64,000 nucleotides of DNA from Rhizobium sp. 18055. Lineage in GTDB: Bacteria > Pseudomonadota > Alphaproteobacteria > Rhizobiales > Rhizobiaceae. Below, piece after piece: positions 35,140 to 43,501 of the stretch (the stretch's first letter is position 1; each line of letters begins with the position of its first letter). The position numbers and the translations under genes are program-made. A model generated the notes under the pieces. The model did no database searches. It was given only the letters and a program-made list of their open reading frames with translations, and was not told the DNA's origin. The stretch is from the NCBI RefSeq assembly GCF_902706285.1, contig NZ_CACSKD010000001.1, forward strand, positions 248,001 through 312,000. Direction: 5' to 3'.

Positions 35140-35284
35140 TTGAAATTTCATTTTGTCTAGATTTTCTAAGTCACACCAAGACAAAAAAATTCCAGCCGAC
35201 GTTCATTTCCCCTTTCTGTCGTCGATCACTTGACTCCCATACCGTTGATGGCACGTTATTCTTCCGTATTTCTGGGAGAGAGCA

Positions 35285-35497
35285 ATGTTCGATGAGGGAC
35301 GCCAGTACACATTCGTAATGATCGAGGGGACCTCGGATGGCTGGGGCGAGATGACATTCTCGGAGGTTGTGTCGCAAGTTGACGGCCCGCTGCTGCGGCT
35401 GGCGGATGGCCGCGTGATTAACAGCCACTCCTCGCTCTTCGTGAGCGCAACACCCGAGCCCGCTCTTTTGTCGGAAAGTGCATTCGAGGACGCCTGA
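35285..35497 (+). CDS. Small hypothetical protein, 70 residues
   Basis: A soluble small protein with an SH3-like beta pattern: RQYTFVMIEGTSDGWGEMTF, then VSQVDGPLLRLADGRVINSH. A strong GGGAGAGAG ribosome site lies before the ATG. It has no recognised family. It is divergent from the acidic protein gene, sharing a 174-base A+T-rich promoter region, and is followed by a good terminator at 35558-35592. Confidence 0.65.
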   Translation: MFDEGRQYTFVMIEGTSDGWGEMTFSEVVSQVDGPLLRLADGRVINSHSSLFVSATPEPALLSESAFEDA

Positions 35498-35557
35498 TCG
35501 CACAATGGCGGGATGGACGCCAATCGCGACCGTTTGGGAAAAGCCGCCGAAGCGAAG

Positions 35558-35592
35558 AAGGGGTTCGAAGCCAGGAGGCTCGAACCCCTTTT
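35558..35592 (+). terminator. Rho-independent terminator
   Basis: AAGGGGTTCG-(A)-AGCC, loop AGGA, GGCT-CGAACCCCTT: 14 pairs with one bulged base, followed by TTC. It is 61 bases after the stop of the 70-residue gene and is its likely transcription end. Confidence 0.7.
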
Positions 35593-35604
35593 CAATAAGG
35601 CCTC

Positions 35605-35624
35605 TGCACTGCACTGCACTGCAC
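35605..35624. repeat. Short tandem repeat (TGCAC)x4
   Basis: Four exact pentamer units, with a fifth unit (35629-35633) after a 4-base break. It is non-coding and lies just past the terminator. Pentamer tracts can slip in replication; no function is evident. Confidence 0.8.
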
Positions 35625-35893
35625 ATGCTGCACGTATGCCCTTGCAGCGAGAAGAGATTGCGCCGAACTGGTTAACGACGGCCTAACGTTGGAACGCGTT
35701 TGGCGCGCTTGATATGTGCCGCGTTTTCGAATGTGGTTGCCATCGGCAACACTGACAGCACAGCGGCGCCAACCGGTGGCGCCCCCCAACACTCTGTATG
35801 AATGACGTTGCCCTCCCAAGAATGACGGCTTGCCGGTGGTACATGGCTCGACGATCCACTATGACGCTCTTCGGAACAGACCAAGGATGCCTC

Positions 35894-36133
35894 GTGAATA
35901 AGATTTCCGATCTCGTCGCTTCAGCCAAAACCGTTCACGATCGATACCTCGCGGGCCGCATGGAGCGCGAGACCGTCAGGGAATGGGCCATCCGCCTGGG
36001 TGGATATCCGCAGCCGCATGGCGACCGTGTTCGCGAAGCAGCCGAATGGTTTCGTGTTGCCCGACCAGACCCTGTGCCTGTCGAGGTCAAGCTGATCGAT
36101 CTCGAGCGGCTCGCGGCAATATTCGCAGCCTGA
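35894..36133 (+). CDS. Small hypothetical protein, 79 residues
   Basis: No family recognised. A GTG start at 35894 has AAGGA 8 bases upstream; the frame is open to 35798 but the upstream part (NDVALPRMTACRWYMARRST) looks non-coding. The body is helical and charged: NKISDLVASAKTVHDRYLAG, EWAIRLGGYPQPHGDRVREA, then EVKLIDLERLAAIFAA. Likely soluble. Located 39 bases before the convergent ThuA gene. Confidence 0.55.
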   Translation: MNKISDLVASAKTVHDRYLAGRMERETVREWAIRLGGYPQPHGDRVREAAEWFRVARPDPVPVEVKLIDLERLAAIFAA

Positions 36134-36172
36134 TTGGACAGGGCCGGCAGGTCCGAATTTTGCTGGCAGCGC

Positions 36173-36817
36173 CTATCGACGCGCTGCCCAGTCGAGGCCG
36201 CGACGCAAAATCAAGCCCATATAGGGATGATCGAACTCGGCCGCGACGTGGCCGAGTGCTGAATAGAAGATGCGACCGGCGCCGAAGGTGCGCTTGAACA
36301 CGACGGGCATCGTGACATCCCTCGTCGCCTCGTCATAGTCGCCATTGAAGGTGGTGGTGGCCAGGATATCGACCGATGGGTCGTAGTGCAGATAATATTG
36401 CTCCGAACGATAATCAAAATCCGGAATGCCCTGCATCACAGGGTCGTCCGTGCGGCTGATCGAGACGCGAAAGTCGATGATGCTGCCGGGATGGGCTACC
36501 CAGGTGACCCCTGAGACATAGCGGAATGGCGCGCTCTCCTTGAACGAGGTCGCGAGCGCGCCGTGATGCCCGCCGAGGCCAAGACCGCCACGGACGGCTT
36601 TGACGAGCGCTTCAGCGTGCGGCTTCTCCAGCATCTCACCTGTAATGATGGGCACGAGCAAATCGGCGTCAGCGACAGCAGGCGAGCAGAAGATGCCGAG
36701 ATCGTTCGTAACCTCGGTGGTGAAGCCGTCCTGCGCGAGCATTTCGCCAACGATGCCCGCGCATTCTTCCGGCTCATGGCCCTGCCAGCCGCCCCAAACG
36801 ATGATCGCCTTGCGCAT
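36173..36817 (-). CDS. ThuA-domain protein
   Basis: A 214-residue ThuA-like protein (glutamine-amidotransferase-like fold), a family first seen in rhizobial trehalose use. Features: RKAIIVWGGWQGHEPEECAG, ADADLLVPIITGEM, VRGGLGLGGHHGALATSF, then TWVAHPGSIIDFRVSI and GRIFYSALGHVAAEFDHPYM. The nucleophile Cys of true amidotransferases is not obvious; the GGHHGA motif takes its place, as usual for ThuA. GAGGAG precedes the ATG at 36817; the frame is open further upstream. Same strand as the sugar-binding protein gene, 94 bases upstream, with two stem-loops between. Probably acts on the imported sugar. Confidence 0.88.
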   Translation of the reverse strand: MRKAIIVWGGWQGHEPEECAGIVGEMLAQDGFTTEVTNDLGIFCSPAVADADLLVPIITGEMLEKPHAEALVKAVRGGLGLGGHHGALATSFKESAPFRYVSGVTWVAHPGSIIDFRVSISRTDDPVMQGIPDFDYRSEQYYLHYDPSVDILATTTFNGDYDEATRDVTMPVVFKRTFGAGRIFYSALGHVAAEFDHPYMGLILRRGLDWAARR

Positions 36818-36843
36818 GATGCTCCTCAATAGCTGATGGTCAT

Positions 36844-36892
36844 GCGGCGCCGGGCAGGTTGCCGGCGCCGCGAGATAGGCGGCTTGCCTATC
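36844..36892. promoter_or_regulatory. Two tandem stem-loops between binding-protein and ThuA genes
   Basis: First: GCGGCGCCGG, 8-base loop, CCGGCGCCGC (36844-36871). Second: GATAGGC, loop GGCTT, GCCTATC (36874-36892). Both stems are perfect. They fill the intercistronic gap just after the binding-protein stop at 36912 on the minus strand and are probably mRNA stabilisers or partial terminators. Confidence 0.6.
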
Positions 36893-36911
36893 CGGCCGGA
36901 TAACGCCGACG

Positions 36912-38201
36912 TCAGCTCCGGATCGTCGCCTTGCCTTCCTCGACCAGCCGCGCTGCAGCGTCTGCAGGTGTGATCCGCTCGAATGCCAATTCGTCGGCGA
37001 TCGGACGCAGCACACGCTGGTCGAACTCCGTCGATCCCAATGGCGCAGGCGCCGGATAGTCGCCGACCTGGTCCTTCAGCAGGTTGACGTATTTCACCGT
37101 ATCCTGTTCCGTCGGATTGAGATTCGGGAGGATTGCCTCGCGCACCGCCGGCGACATCGGAACCCCACGCTCGACGCCAAGAATCTTGCCGGCCTCGGCA
37201 TCGTTGACGAAGAAGTTGATGAACTTTGCAGCTGCCTCGCCGTTCTTGGTCGTCGCGCCGACGCTCCAGATCAGTGCCGGGCGATAGTAATGGCCCGATG
37301 GGCCACCCTTCTTCTCGCGCGGCAGCATGGTGATGGCAAGCTTGCTCTTGGAAATCAGCTGGTAACCGACGAGCTGGTTCGAATAGGCCATGCCCATCGC
37401 AGACTTTCCAAGCGCCAGGCAATTGGTATCGATGGTGTTCTGGTCCAGCGTCTGGACGTCCGCAGCGACCGTACCGCCCTTCTTGCGTAGCTCTTCCCAG
37501 AAATTGTACCACGCCTTGGCATCCTCGACATCGAAACCAAGCGTGGCATCCTTATAGAGGCTCTTTCCCCGCTGACGCAGCCAGGCGTCGAACACGTAGG
37601 CGTAGCGGGCGCCGTAAGGTCCACCTGCATAATTGGCCTTGCCCCCGGCTTTGGTGAGTTCGACAGCGAGCTTGGCATATTCGTCCCAGGTGAGATCCGG
37701 CGTCGGCAGCGGAATGCCGGCTTTCTCGAAAGCGGTCTGATCGAAGAACAGCGCGAAGGAATTGAGCCCGAGACCGATGCCGTAGAGCTTTCCATCCACG
37801 GTCGTCAGCTTCAACACGTCCTTGCCAAAGGCATCGACCTTCAGCGTCGAGGGAACGAATTCATCAAGCGGCAGGCAGGCGCCGCGCTTGGAGTAATCGG
37901 AAATCGTTCCGGGCTCGAGCTGGAAGACATCGGCAATCGCGCGGCCGGCCATCTGGGTCGCGAGCTTGGTCCAATAGCCGTCGCCACTCAGCGACTCTCC
38001 GACGATGGTGACGCCAGGCGTCTTGCCTTGATACAATTTGGCAACGTCGAGCGTGCGTTTCGTGCGGTCGTTGGAGCCCCACCACATGGCGCGCAGCTGC
38101 GCGTCGTCGGCAAAAGCGGGAATGGCGCTACCGGCGCCGAATGCCAAGCCGGTCGCGATACCGGCCGAGCCCACGATGAATGAACGGCGATTGATCTGCA
38201 T
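36912..38201 (-). CDS. Sugar ABC transporter substrate-binding protein (SBP family 1), without local permeases
   Basis: A 429-residue periplasmic binding protein. The N-terminus NRRSFIVGSAGIATGLAFGA is a Tat-like signal (twin Arg, then SF), cleavage near IPAFA. SBP family 1 features: LRAMWWGSNDRTKRTLDVAK, TPGVTIVGESLSGDGYWTKL, QMAGRAIADVFQLEP, FFDQTAFEKAGIPLPTPDLT and WDEYAKLAVELTKAGGKANY. A strong GAGGAGGAT lies before the ATG at 38201. It is divergent from a LacI regulator. No membrane component of this system is in the window, so it must use permeases encoded elsewhere. Confidence 0.92.
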   Translation of the reverse strand: MQINRRSFIVGSAGIATGLAFGAGSAIPAFADDAQLRAMWWGSNDRTKRTLDVAKLYQGKTPGVTIVGESLSGDGYWTKLATQMAGRAIADVFQLEPGTISDYSKRGACLPLDEFVPSTLKVDAFGKDVLKLTTVDGKLYGIGLGLNSFALFFDQTAFEKAGIPLPTPDLTWDEYAKLAVELTKAGGKANYAGGPYGARYAYVFDAWLRQRGKSLYKDATLGFDVEDAKAWYNFWEELRKKGGTVAADVQTLDQNTIDTNCLALGKSAMGMAYSNQLVGYQLISKSKLAITMLPREKKGGPSGHYYRPALIWSVGATTKNGEAAAKFINFFVNDAEAGKILGVERGVPMSPAVREAILPNLNPTEQDTVKYVNLLKDQVGDYPAPAPLGSTEFDQRVLRPIADELAFERITPADAAARLVEEGKATIRS

Positions 38202-38304
38202 GTTGATCCTCCTCTTGGCTGCCCTTGGCGTCCTCCAACGTCGTCGGGCATTTCGCAAACAGATTACGCAATAAATTATCTTTTGCAATATTTTATCTTT
38301 TTCT

Positions 38305-38316
38305 TGCAAATTTGCA
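38305..38316. promoter_or_regulatory. LacI-type operator TGCAAATTTGCA
   Basis: A perfect 12-base palindrome in the 136-base divergent gap between the binding-protein and lacI-family genes, with partial copies nearby: TTTGCAA at 38283-38288 region, and ATTTGCAT at 38319-38326 region. A central A/T-rich palindrome with GCA/TGC arms is what a LacI-family protein would bind. It is 22 bases before the regulator ATG. Confidence 0.65.
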
Positions 38317-38337
38317 TCATTTGCATAACTGTTGGCC

Positions 38338-39369
38338 ATGAACGAAATCAAATCCCGGCGGCCACGCCAAGCCGATATCGCCGCATCAGCGGGCGTGTCC
38401 ATAGCCACCGTCTCTCGTGTGCTTGCCAACGAGCCCGGCATCAGCGGCAGCGTGCGCGAGCACATTTTGCGCGTGGCAGCCGAACACGGCTACGAAACGA
38501 AGACGGCATCCACCTCGCTGCCAGGGACACTGGCGCTGATTGCCAGCGATGGCGCGACGGGCGGGCTCAGTGTCTTCTATGAGTCGATTGTCGAAGGACT
38601 GCGCGCGGGCTCTTCAGAGGTTTCAATGCCTTTCGAGGTGAGGCTGATCCGCGAGGATCGCGCAACGCCCGAGGTGATCGGCGACTACATGAAGACGGCC
38701 AAGGCGGACGGGTTGTTTCTCGTTGGCATTGATCCGAGTTCGGCCCTCCGTCGATGGATCGATGCCGAGAAAATCTCGGTCGTGCTGGTCAATGGCACCG
38801 ACCCGCAGCTGCGCATTGACGGCGTTTCGCCGGCGAATTTCTTTGGCGCCTTGCAGGCAGCCAGCCGGCTTCTGGCGGCAGGGCACCGCAAGATCCTGCA
38901 TTTCACCGGCTCGCATCGCAACACCATTCGCGAGCGTGTTCGTGGCTTTGATGCGGCTATCGACGCGGTCGACGGAGCAACGGGGCGGATTGTTCCGATG
39001 AGCTTTCAGGGGAGCGCCAGCCGCGAGGCGCACGAGTTGATGAGTGCTATCCTCTCCGAGAAGGCAGGCTTCACTGCCGCGTTCTGCATGAACGACTTCA
39101 TCGCAGTCGGCGTTCTCGAGGCGGTGACCGAGGCAGGTCTTCGCGTACCAGAGGATTTCGCGATCGTCGGCTTCGACGACCTGCCCTGCGCCGTCATGAC
39201 CAATCCGCCGCTGTCCACCATGCGGGTCGATCGCGCCGCGCTCGGCCGTGAGGCCATTGGGCTGATGGCAGCGCGCTTCAGCAATCGGGCAGCACCCGCC
39301 CGCCATGTCTGCCACGCGGTCGTGCCGGTCGCTGGCGGAACCGTACCGATGCCCGCAACCGACGAGTGA
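38338..39369 (+). CDS. LacI-family transcriptional regulator
   Basis: A 343-residue LacI/GalR regulator. DNA-binding domain: PRQADIAASAGVSIATVSRV then LANEPGISGSVREHILRVAA, with the hinge at about residue 55-60. The periplasmic-binding-like effector domain has DGLFLVGIDPSSALRRWIDA, ASRLLAAGHRKILHFTGSHR, CMNDFIAVGVLEAVTEAGLR and IVGFDDLPCAVMTNPPLSTM. It is divergent from the sugar-binding protein and leads an operon with the DUF2264 and dehydrogenase genes. Ribosome site weak. Confidence 0.94.
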   Translation: MNEIKSRRPRQADIAASAGVSIATVSRVLANEPGISGSVREHILRVAAEHGYETKTASTSLPGTLALIASDGATGGLSVFYESIVEGLRAGSSEVSMPFEVRLIREDRATPEVIGDYMKTAKADGLFLVGIDPSSALRRWIDAEKISVVLVNGTDPQLRIDGVSPANFFGALQAASRLLAAGHRKILHFTGSHRNTIRERVRGFDAAIDAVDGATGRIVPMSFQGSASREAHELMSAILSEKAGFTAAFCMNDFIAVGVLEAVTEAGLRVPEDFAIVGFDDLPCAVMTNPPLSTMRVDRAALGREAIGLMAARFSNRAAPARHVCHAVVPVAGGTVPMPATDE

Positions 39370-39374
39370 TACAG

Positions 39375-41231
39375 ATGACCTATGATCCGGCCAGCGCCAA
39401 TCCGCTCGCGGGCAATCCGCTGGAAACGCGCGAGGATATGAGCCGCGCACTGCACGATCTGTTCGAGCCGCTGCTTCCCTACTTCTCCGAGGGCAACGCC
39501 CGCGTTCGCCTCGATGGCGCGGCAGCGCATTTTGACAGGGCAGCAGCCGATCTCGAAGGCTTTGCCCGCCCGCTCTGGGGCCTAGCGCCGTTGGGGGCCG
39601 GCCAGGGTGACTTTGCCCATTGGCATCGCTATGCCGAAGGCCTTGCCAACGGAACCGACCCCAGCCACCCGGAATATTGGGGCGCCGTCAACGGCCGCGA
39701 CCAGCGCATGGTGGAACTTGCGGCACTCGGCTTTGCACTGGCGTTGGTTCCCGACAAAATATGGGAGCCGCTAAGCGCGACTGCGCGTGCCAACGTCATC
39801 GCCTATCTCAAGCATGCGCGGCAATTCGACTATGCCGACAACAACTGGAAATTCTTCCGCATCTTCGTCGATATCGCGCTCGATCGCGTCGGCGCCGATT
39901 TCGACCGCAGCCTGACGAAGCAATATCTTGAAGAGCTCGAAGGTTTCTATATCGGCGATGGCTGGTACCGCGACGGCAATGTGCGCCGGATCGACCACTA
40001 CATTCCCTTCGCCATGCATTTCTATGGGCTGATCTATTCCAAGCTTGTCGATGACGACTATGCGAAGCGGTACCGCGAGCGGGCCGTTCTCTTTGCCAGG
40101 GATTTCCAAAAATGGTTTGCGCCGGATGGCGCCACCGTCCCGTTCGGGCGCAGCCTCACCTATCGCTTCGCCTGCGCCGGCTTCTGGTCGGCGCTGGCCT
40201 TTGCGGATGTCGAAGCCTTGCCGTGGGGCGAGGTCAAGCATCTCTGCCTGCAGCATCTGCGCTGGTGGCGAGACAAGCCGATAAGCAATCGCGACGGCAT
40301 CCTGTCGATCGGCTTCGGCTATCCCAATCTGCTGATGTCGGAAAGCTACAATTCGGCAGGATCGCCTTATTGGGCGTTCAAGGCCTTCCTGCCGCTCGCG
40401 ATCCCGGCGGAGCATCCATTCTGGACTTCGGCAGAAGAAGCCTCGGCCTCGTCGGAAAGCGTCTCCCCGCAACGCCATCCCGGTATGGTCCTGATGCGCG
40501 CCGGTAGCGATGTCGTGGCGCTTTCGTCAGGACAGGAAAATCTCCAGATGCGCTTCGGTACGGAGAAATATGCGAAGTTTGCCTATTCTGCGCGATACGG
40601 CTTCAGTGTTGAAGCCGACGAGCGGAGTTTTGCGGGCGGAGCGTTCGATTCGGCGCTTGCCTTCAGCGATGACGGCCTGCACTACCGCGTGCGCGAGACC
40701 AATGCCGAAGCCAAGCTTGCCGGCGATGTGCTTTATTCGAAATGGGCGCCGTTCCGTGACGTATCCGTCGAGACCTGGTTGGTACCCGCTTCGCCGTGGC
40801 ATATCCGCATCCACCGGATCAACTCGCCGCGCGCGTTGCAGACAGCCGAGGGCGGCTTTGCGATCGCCAAGCGCGATTTCGATCTCGATACACTTTCGGC
40901 AGAACAGGGCAGCTCCCATGTCATCGGGGAAACCGATTTCTCCGGGATCGTCGATCTGGGATCGAGCGTGAAGCGGATGGGCCTTGCTCAAAAGGCGCTG
41001 CCCAACACCAACATGATCGTTGCCAAGACGCTGGTGCCGCAGCTGCGCGGTGAAATTCCGGCGGGTGAAAGTATCCTGATCACCGCAGTTGTCGCACTCG
41101 ACGATCCAGCAGCTCAGTCGACTATATGGCCAAAGCTGCCGGAGGCTCCAGATGTTGCAGCGCTGATGGCCAAGGTCGAGAGCGAGGGCATCACTGTCAG
41201 CGCATTCGAAGCCCCGGGCCAGATGTCATGA
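39375..41231 (+). CDS. DUF2264-domain protein, possible glycan-active enzyme
   Basis: A 618-residue cytoplasmic protein with no signal peptide. The N-terminal two-thirds fits DUF2264: RALHDLFEPLLPYFSEGNAR, LEGFARPLWGLAPLGAGQGD, DNNWKFFRIFVDIALDRVGA, YIGDGWYRDGNVRRIDHYIP and FPDGATVPFGRS-like KWFAPDGATVPFGRSLTYRF. Family members have an alpha-barrel with aromatic/acidic clefts like glycoside hydrolases or lyases; its activity is not established to my knowledge. GTG at 39366 overlapping the LacI stop is an alternative start. Overlaps the dehydrogenase gene by 4 bases. Expected to process an imported oligosaccharide. Confidence 0.85.
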   Translation: MTYDPASANPLAGNPLETREDMSRALHDLFEPLLPYFSEGNARVRLDGAAAHFDRAAADLEGFARPLWGLAPLGAGQGDFAHWHRYAEGLANGTDPSHPEYWGAVNGRDQRMVELAALGFALALVPDKIWEPLSATARANVIAYLKHARQFDYADNNWKFFRIFVDIALDRVGADFDRSLTKQYLEELEGFYIGDGWYRDGNVRRIDHYIPFAMHFYGLIYSKLVDDDYAKRYRERAVLFARDFQKWFAPDGATVPFGRSLTYRFACAGFWSALAFADVEALPWGEVKHLCLQHLRWWRDKPISNRDGILSIGFGYPNLLMSESYNSAGSPYWAFKAFLPLAIPAEHPFWTSAEEASASSESVSPQRHPGMVLMRAGSDVVALSSGQENLQMRFGTEKYAKFAYSARYGFSVEADERSFAGGAFDSALAFSDDGLHYRVRETNAEAKLAGDVLYSKWAPFRDVSVETWLVPASPWHIRIHRINSPRALQTAEGGFAIAKRDFDLDTLSAEQGSSHVIGETDFSGIVDLGSSVKRMGLAQKALPNTNMIVAKTLVPQLRGEIPAGESILITAVVALDDPAAQSTIWPKLPEAPDVAALMAKVESEGITVSAFEAPGQMS

Positions 41232-42238
41232 GGCGTCCGGGCATCTTGCTGGCCATGCAGCCGGATCGGACCGAGCATGTGCTGCCCGATCACCTGCTCG
41301 ACCGTCTGGAAATGCTCGGCAGGCTGCTCGACCGCGAGCCATTGCAGACCTTCGGCGACGACCGCGCCAAACGACTTTTGCCTGACGCTGACATCCTGAT
41401 CACCGGCTGGGGCGCACCCTATGTCGGGCGCGATGTGCTATCAGCCGCACCGGGCCTGAGGATGATTGCCCACGCTGCGGGAACGGTGAAGGGGCTGATA
41501 GGCCAGGAGGTGTTCGAGGCGAGTATTGCCGTCAGCCATGCCGCCGAAGCCAACTCGATTCCGGTTGCCGAGTTCACGCTTGCCGCCATCCTTTTCGCCG
41601 GCAAGCAGATATTCCGTTTTCGCGACCTCTACGCCGCAGACCGAAATCGCGACCGCACCCATTCGATGCAGCGGCTTCCAATCGGAAATTACGGCCGCAC
41701 CGTCGGCATCGTCGGCGCATCCCGTATCGGTCGCCGCGTCATCGATGTTCTGAAGCCTTTCGATTTCAATATCATTCTGTTCGATCCTACTCTTGATTCC
41801 GAAGCATGCGCAGCGCTCGGCGCGGAGAAAGCCGACCTCTCCACGCTGATGCGGCGTGCCGACATTGTCTCGCTGCATGCACCATCCCTGCCATCCACGC
41901 ATCACCTGCTTGATGCTCATCACCTTGCGTTGATGAAGGACGGGGCAACGCTGATCAACACGGCACGGGGCGCCGTCATCGACGAGGTGGCGCTGCTTGC
42001 CACCCTCGCGACCGGGCGGATCGACGCGATTATCGATGTCACGGATCCGGAGGTGCCCGACGCATCATCCGCCTTCTACGATCTTCCGAATGTCTTCCTG
42101 ACCCCGCACATCGCAGGGGCCGTCGGACTTGAGCGCACACGGCTTGGCGAAATGGCGATTGACGAGATCGGCCGCTTCCTGCGCGGCGAACCGCTCGAAT
42201 ACGGGATCACGCTCGCCGATCTCGCAGGAATGGCATGA
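41228..42238 (+). CDS. D-2-hydroxyacid dehydrogenase family protein
   Basis: A 336-residue NAD-dependent dehydrogenase. The Rossmann motif appears as TVGIVGASRIGRRVIDVLKP (G-x-S-x-x-G variant), with the acidic NAD-selecting Asp in ILFDPTLD. Catalytic Arg is in LINTARGAVIDEVAL; the Glu/Asp region is DVTDPEVPD; the proton-donor His is in FLTPHIAGAVG. Start at 41228 gives an ATGA overlap with the DUF2264 gene. It would oxidise or reduce a 2-hydroxy/2-keto sugar acid from the same pathway. Substrate unknown. Confidence 0.9.
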   Translation: MRRPGILLAMQPDRTEHVLPDHLLDRLEMLGRLLDREPLQTFGDDRAKRLLPDADILITGWGAPYVGRDVLSAAPGLRMIAHAAGTVKGLIGQEVFEASIAVSHAAEANSIPVAEFTLAAILFAGKQIFRFRDLYAADRNRDRTHSMQRLPIGNYGRTVGIVGASRIGRRVIDVLKPFDFNIILFDPTLDSEACAALGAEKADLSTLMRRADIVSLHAPSLPSTHHLLDAHHLALMKDGATLINTARGAVIDEVALLATLATGRIDAIIDVTDPEVPDASSAFYDLPNVFLTPHIAGAVGLERTRLGEMAIDEIGRFLRGEPLEYGITLADLAGMA

Positions 42239-42256
42239 GGCGGTCCGCCGATTGCC

Positions 42257-43378
42257 TCACGATCGCATTGAAGTTTGCCGCACGGCCGCATTGACCACCG
42301 CAGCATTGGCGTTGGCAGCACCTTCCGCTCTCACCCGCGGCAGGCTCGACGGATATTCGCGCTGCACGAACTCGATGATTTTTTCGCGAACTTCGCAGCG
42401 GATATCGAAGGTCTTCGGTGCATTGGAGGCCGAGACGAGGATACGGATTTCCATGACGGCATCGCGGAAATCGGTGACCTGAACAGAAACCACCCGCTTG
42501 TCCCACAGCTTCGACGCTGCCGCGATCTCCTCCACCTTGGAGCGGATCACCGACACCGGCACCGAATAGTCGAGATAGATCATGACGGTGCCGATCAGCG
42601 CCGATCCCTCGCGGGTCCAGTTCTGAAACGGGTTTTCGATGAAATAGCTGAGCGGCAGGATCATTCTCCGCCAGTCCCAGAGTTTGACCACGACATAGGT
42701 GGAGGTGATTTCCTCGACATTGCCCCACTCCCCTTCAACGAGCAACGCATCGTCGATACGGATCGGCTGGGTCACCGCCAGCTGGATGCCGGCAAACACG
42801 TTCTTCAGCACCGGCTGCAGCGCCAGACCGAGCACAATACCGGCAACACCGGCAGAGGCGAGCAAGCTGACGCCATACTGCTGCACCGCCGGAAAGGTCA
42901 TCAGCGCTGCAGCGATGGTGATGGCGACGATCATGAAGGAAGCGATGCGCTCGACAATCCGCGACTGGGTGACATGGGTGCGTGCGAGCAGGTTGTCTTC
43001 GGTATCGAGTTTGAACCGGCGAAGATAGACCGTCATCCAGATGTGAAGGCTGTTCTTGGTGGTCCAGCCGAGCACCGCGATGAAGCCCAGCAGCAGCATA
43101 TGACGGATCACCTCGGCCTGCACGATCGTCAGCGGCGCGATGGTGGCGCCAAACGACAAGGTGAAGGTGAGAACGCCGAGGCGCAGTGGACGCTTGCCGC
43201 GCGAGACAAGCGAGCGCCAGAAGAGGTCCCGCGTCTCGACCAGCCGCGTGAGAAAGCGAAATGCAAAGCGATGCATCATGAGGCCGACGACAAAGGCAGC
43301 CGCGAGAACGCCGATGCTGACGAGCCAGGCCGGCAGCCAAGCCGTGTCTGTTTGAAATTCCTGAATGAAGTGTTCCAT
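42257..43378 (-). CDS. MscS-family mechanosensitive ion channel
   Basis: A 373-residue inner-membrane protein with four to five membrane segments: WLVSIGVLAAAFVVGLMM, LGVLTFTLSFGATIAPLTIV, MLLLGFIAVLGWTTKNSLHI, IASFMIVAITIAAALMTFPA. The pore-lining MscS helix is LLASAGVAGIVLGLALQPVL, followed by the signature KNVFAGIQLAVTQPIRIDDA and the cytoplasmic beta domain GEWGNVEEITSTYVVVKLWD. It protects from osmotic shock or adjusts turgor. It is convergent with the dehydrogenase gene and has no evident functional link to it. Confidence 0.92.
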   Translation of the reverse strand: MEHFIQEFQTDTAWLPAWLVSIGVLAAAFVVGLMMHRFAFRFLTRLVETRDLFWRSLVSRGKRPLRLGVLTFTLSFGATIAPLTIVQAEVIRHMLLLGFIAVLGWTTKNSLHIWMTVYLRRFKLDTEDNLLARTHVTQSRIVERIASFMIVAITIAAALMTFPAVQQYGVSLLASAGVAGIVLGLALQPVLKNVFAGIQLAVTQPIRIDDALLVEGEWGNVEEITSTYVVVKLWDWRRMILPLSYFIENPFQNWTREGSALIGTVMIYLDYSVPVSVIRSKVEEIAAASKLWDKRVVSVQVTDFRDAVMEIRILVSASNAPKTFDIRCEVREKIIEFVQREYPSSLPRVRAEGAANANAAVVNAAVRQTSMRS

Positions 43379-43501
43379 GCTGCATCAGCTAGGGTGCAAT
43401 GCAGCATGGGAAAGGCCAGTCACAAAAATTCTTGGCCGTTGCGATCTTCCGAAGGGCGTCTTCGCGACGCAATCGAGGCCGTTCCCGACCCCGAGGCATG
43501 C

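Larger units (their letters stand above)
35498..35893. other. Non-coding gap with terminator, short tandem repeat and hairpin
   Basis: 396 bases between two small genes. It holds the terminator at 35558-35592, the (TGCAC)4 repeat at 35605-35624 and a hairpin GGCGCCA-ACCGG-TGGCGCC (35765-35783). No convincing reading frame was seen except N-terminal extension of the next gene. Confidence 0.5.

Noticed and set aside
35605..35633. (TGCAC) repeat as a possible CRISPR or phase-variation tract
   Set aside because: Units are only 5 bases without spacers, and it lies outside genes just after a terminator.
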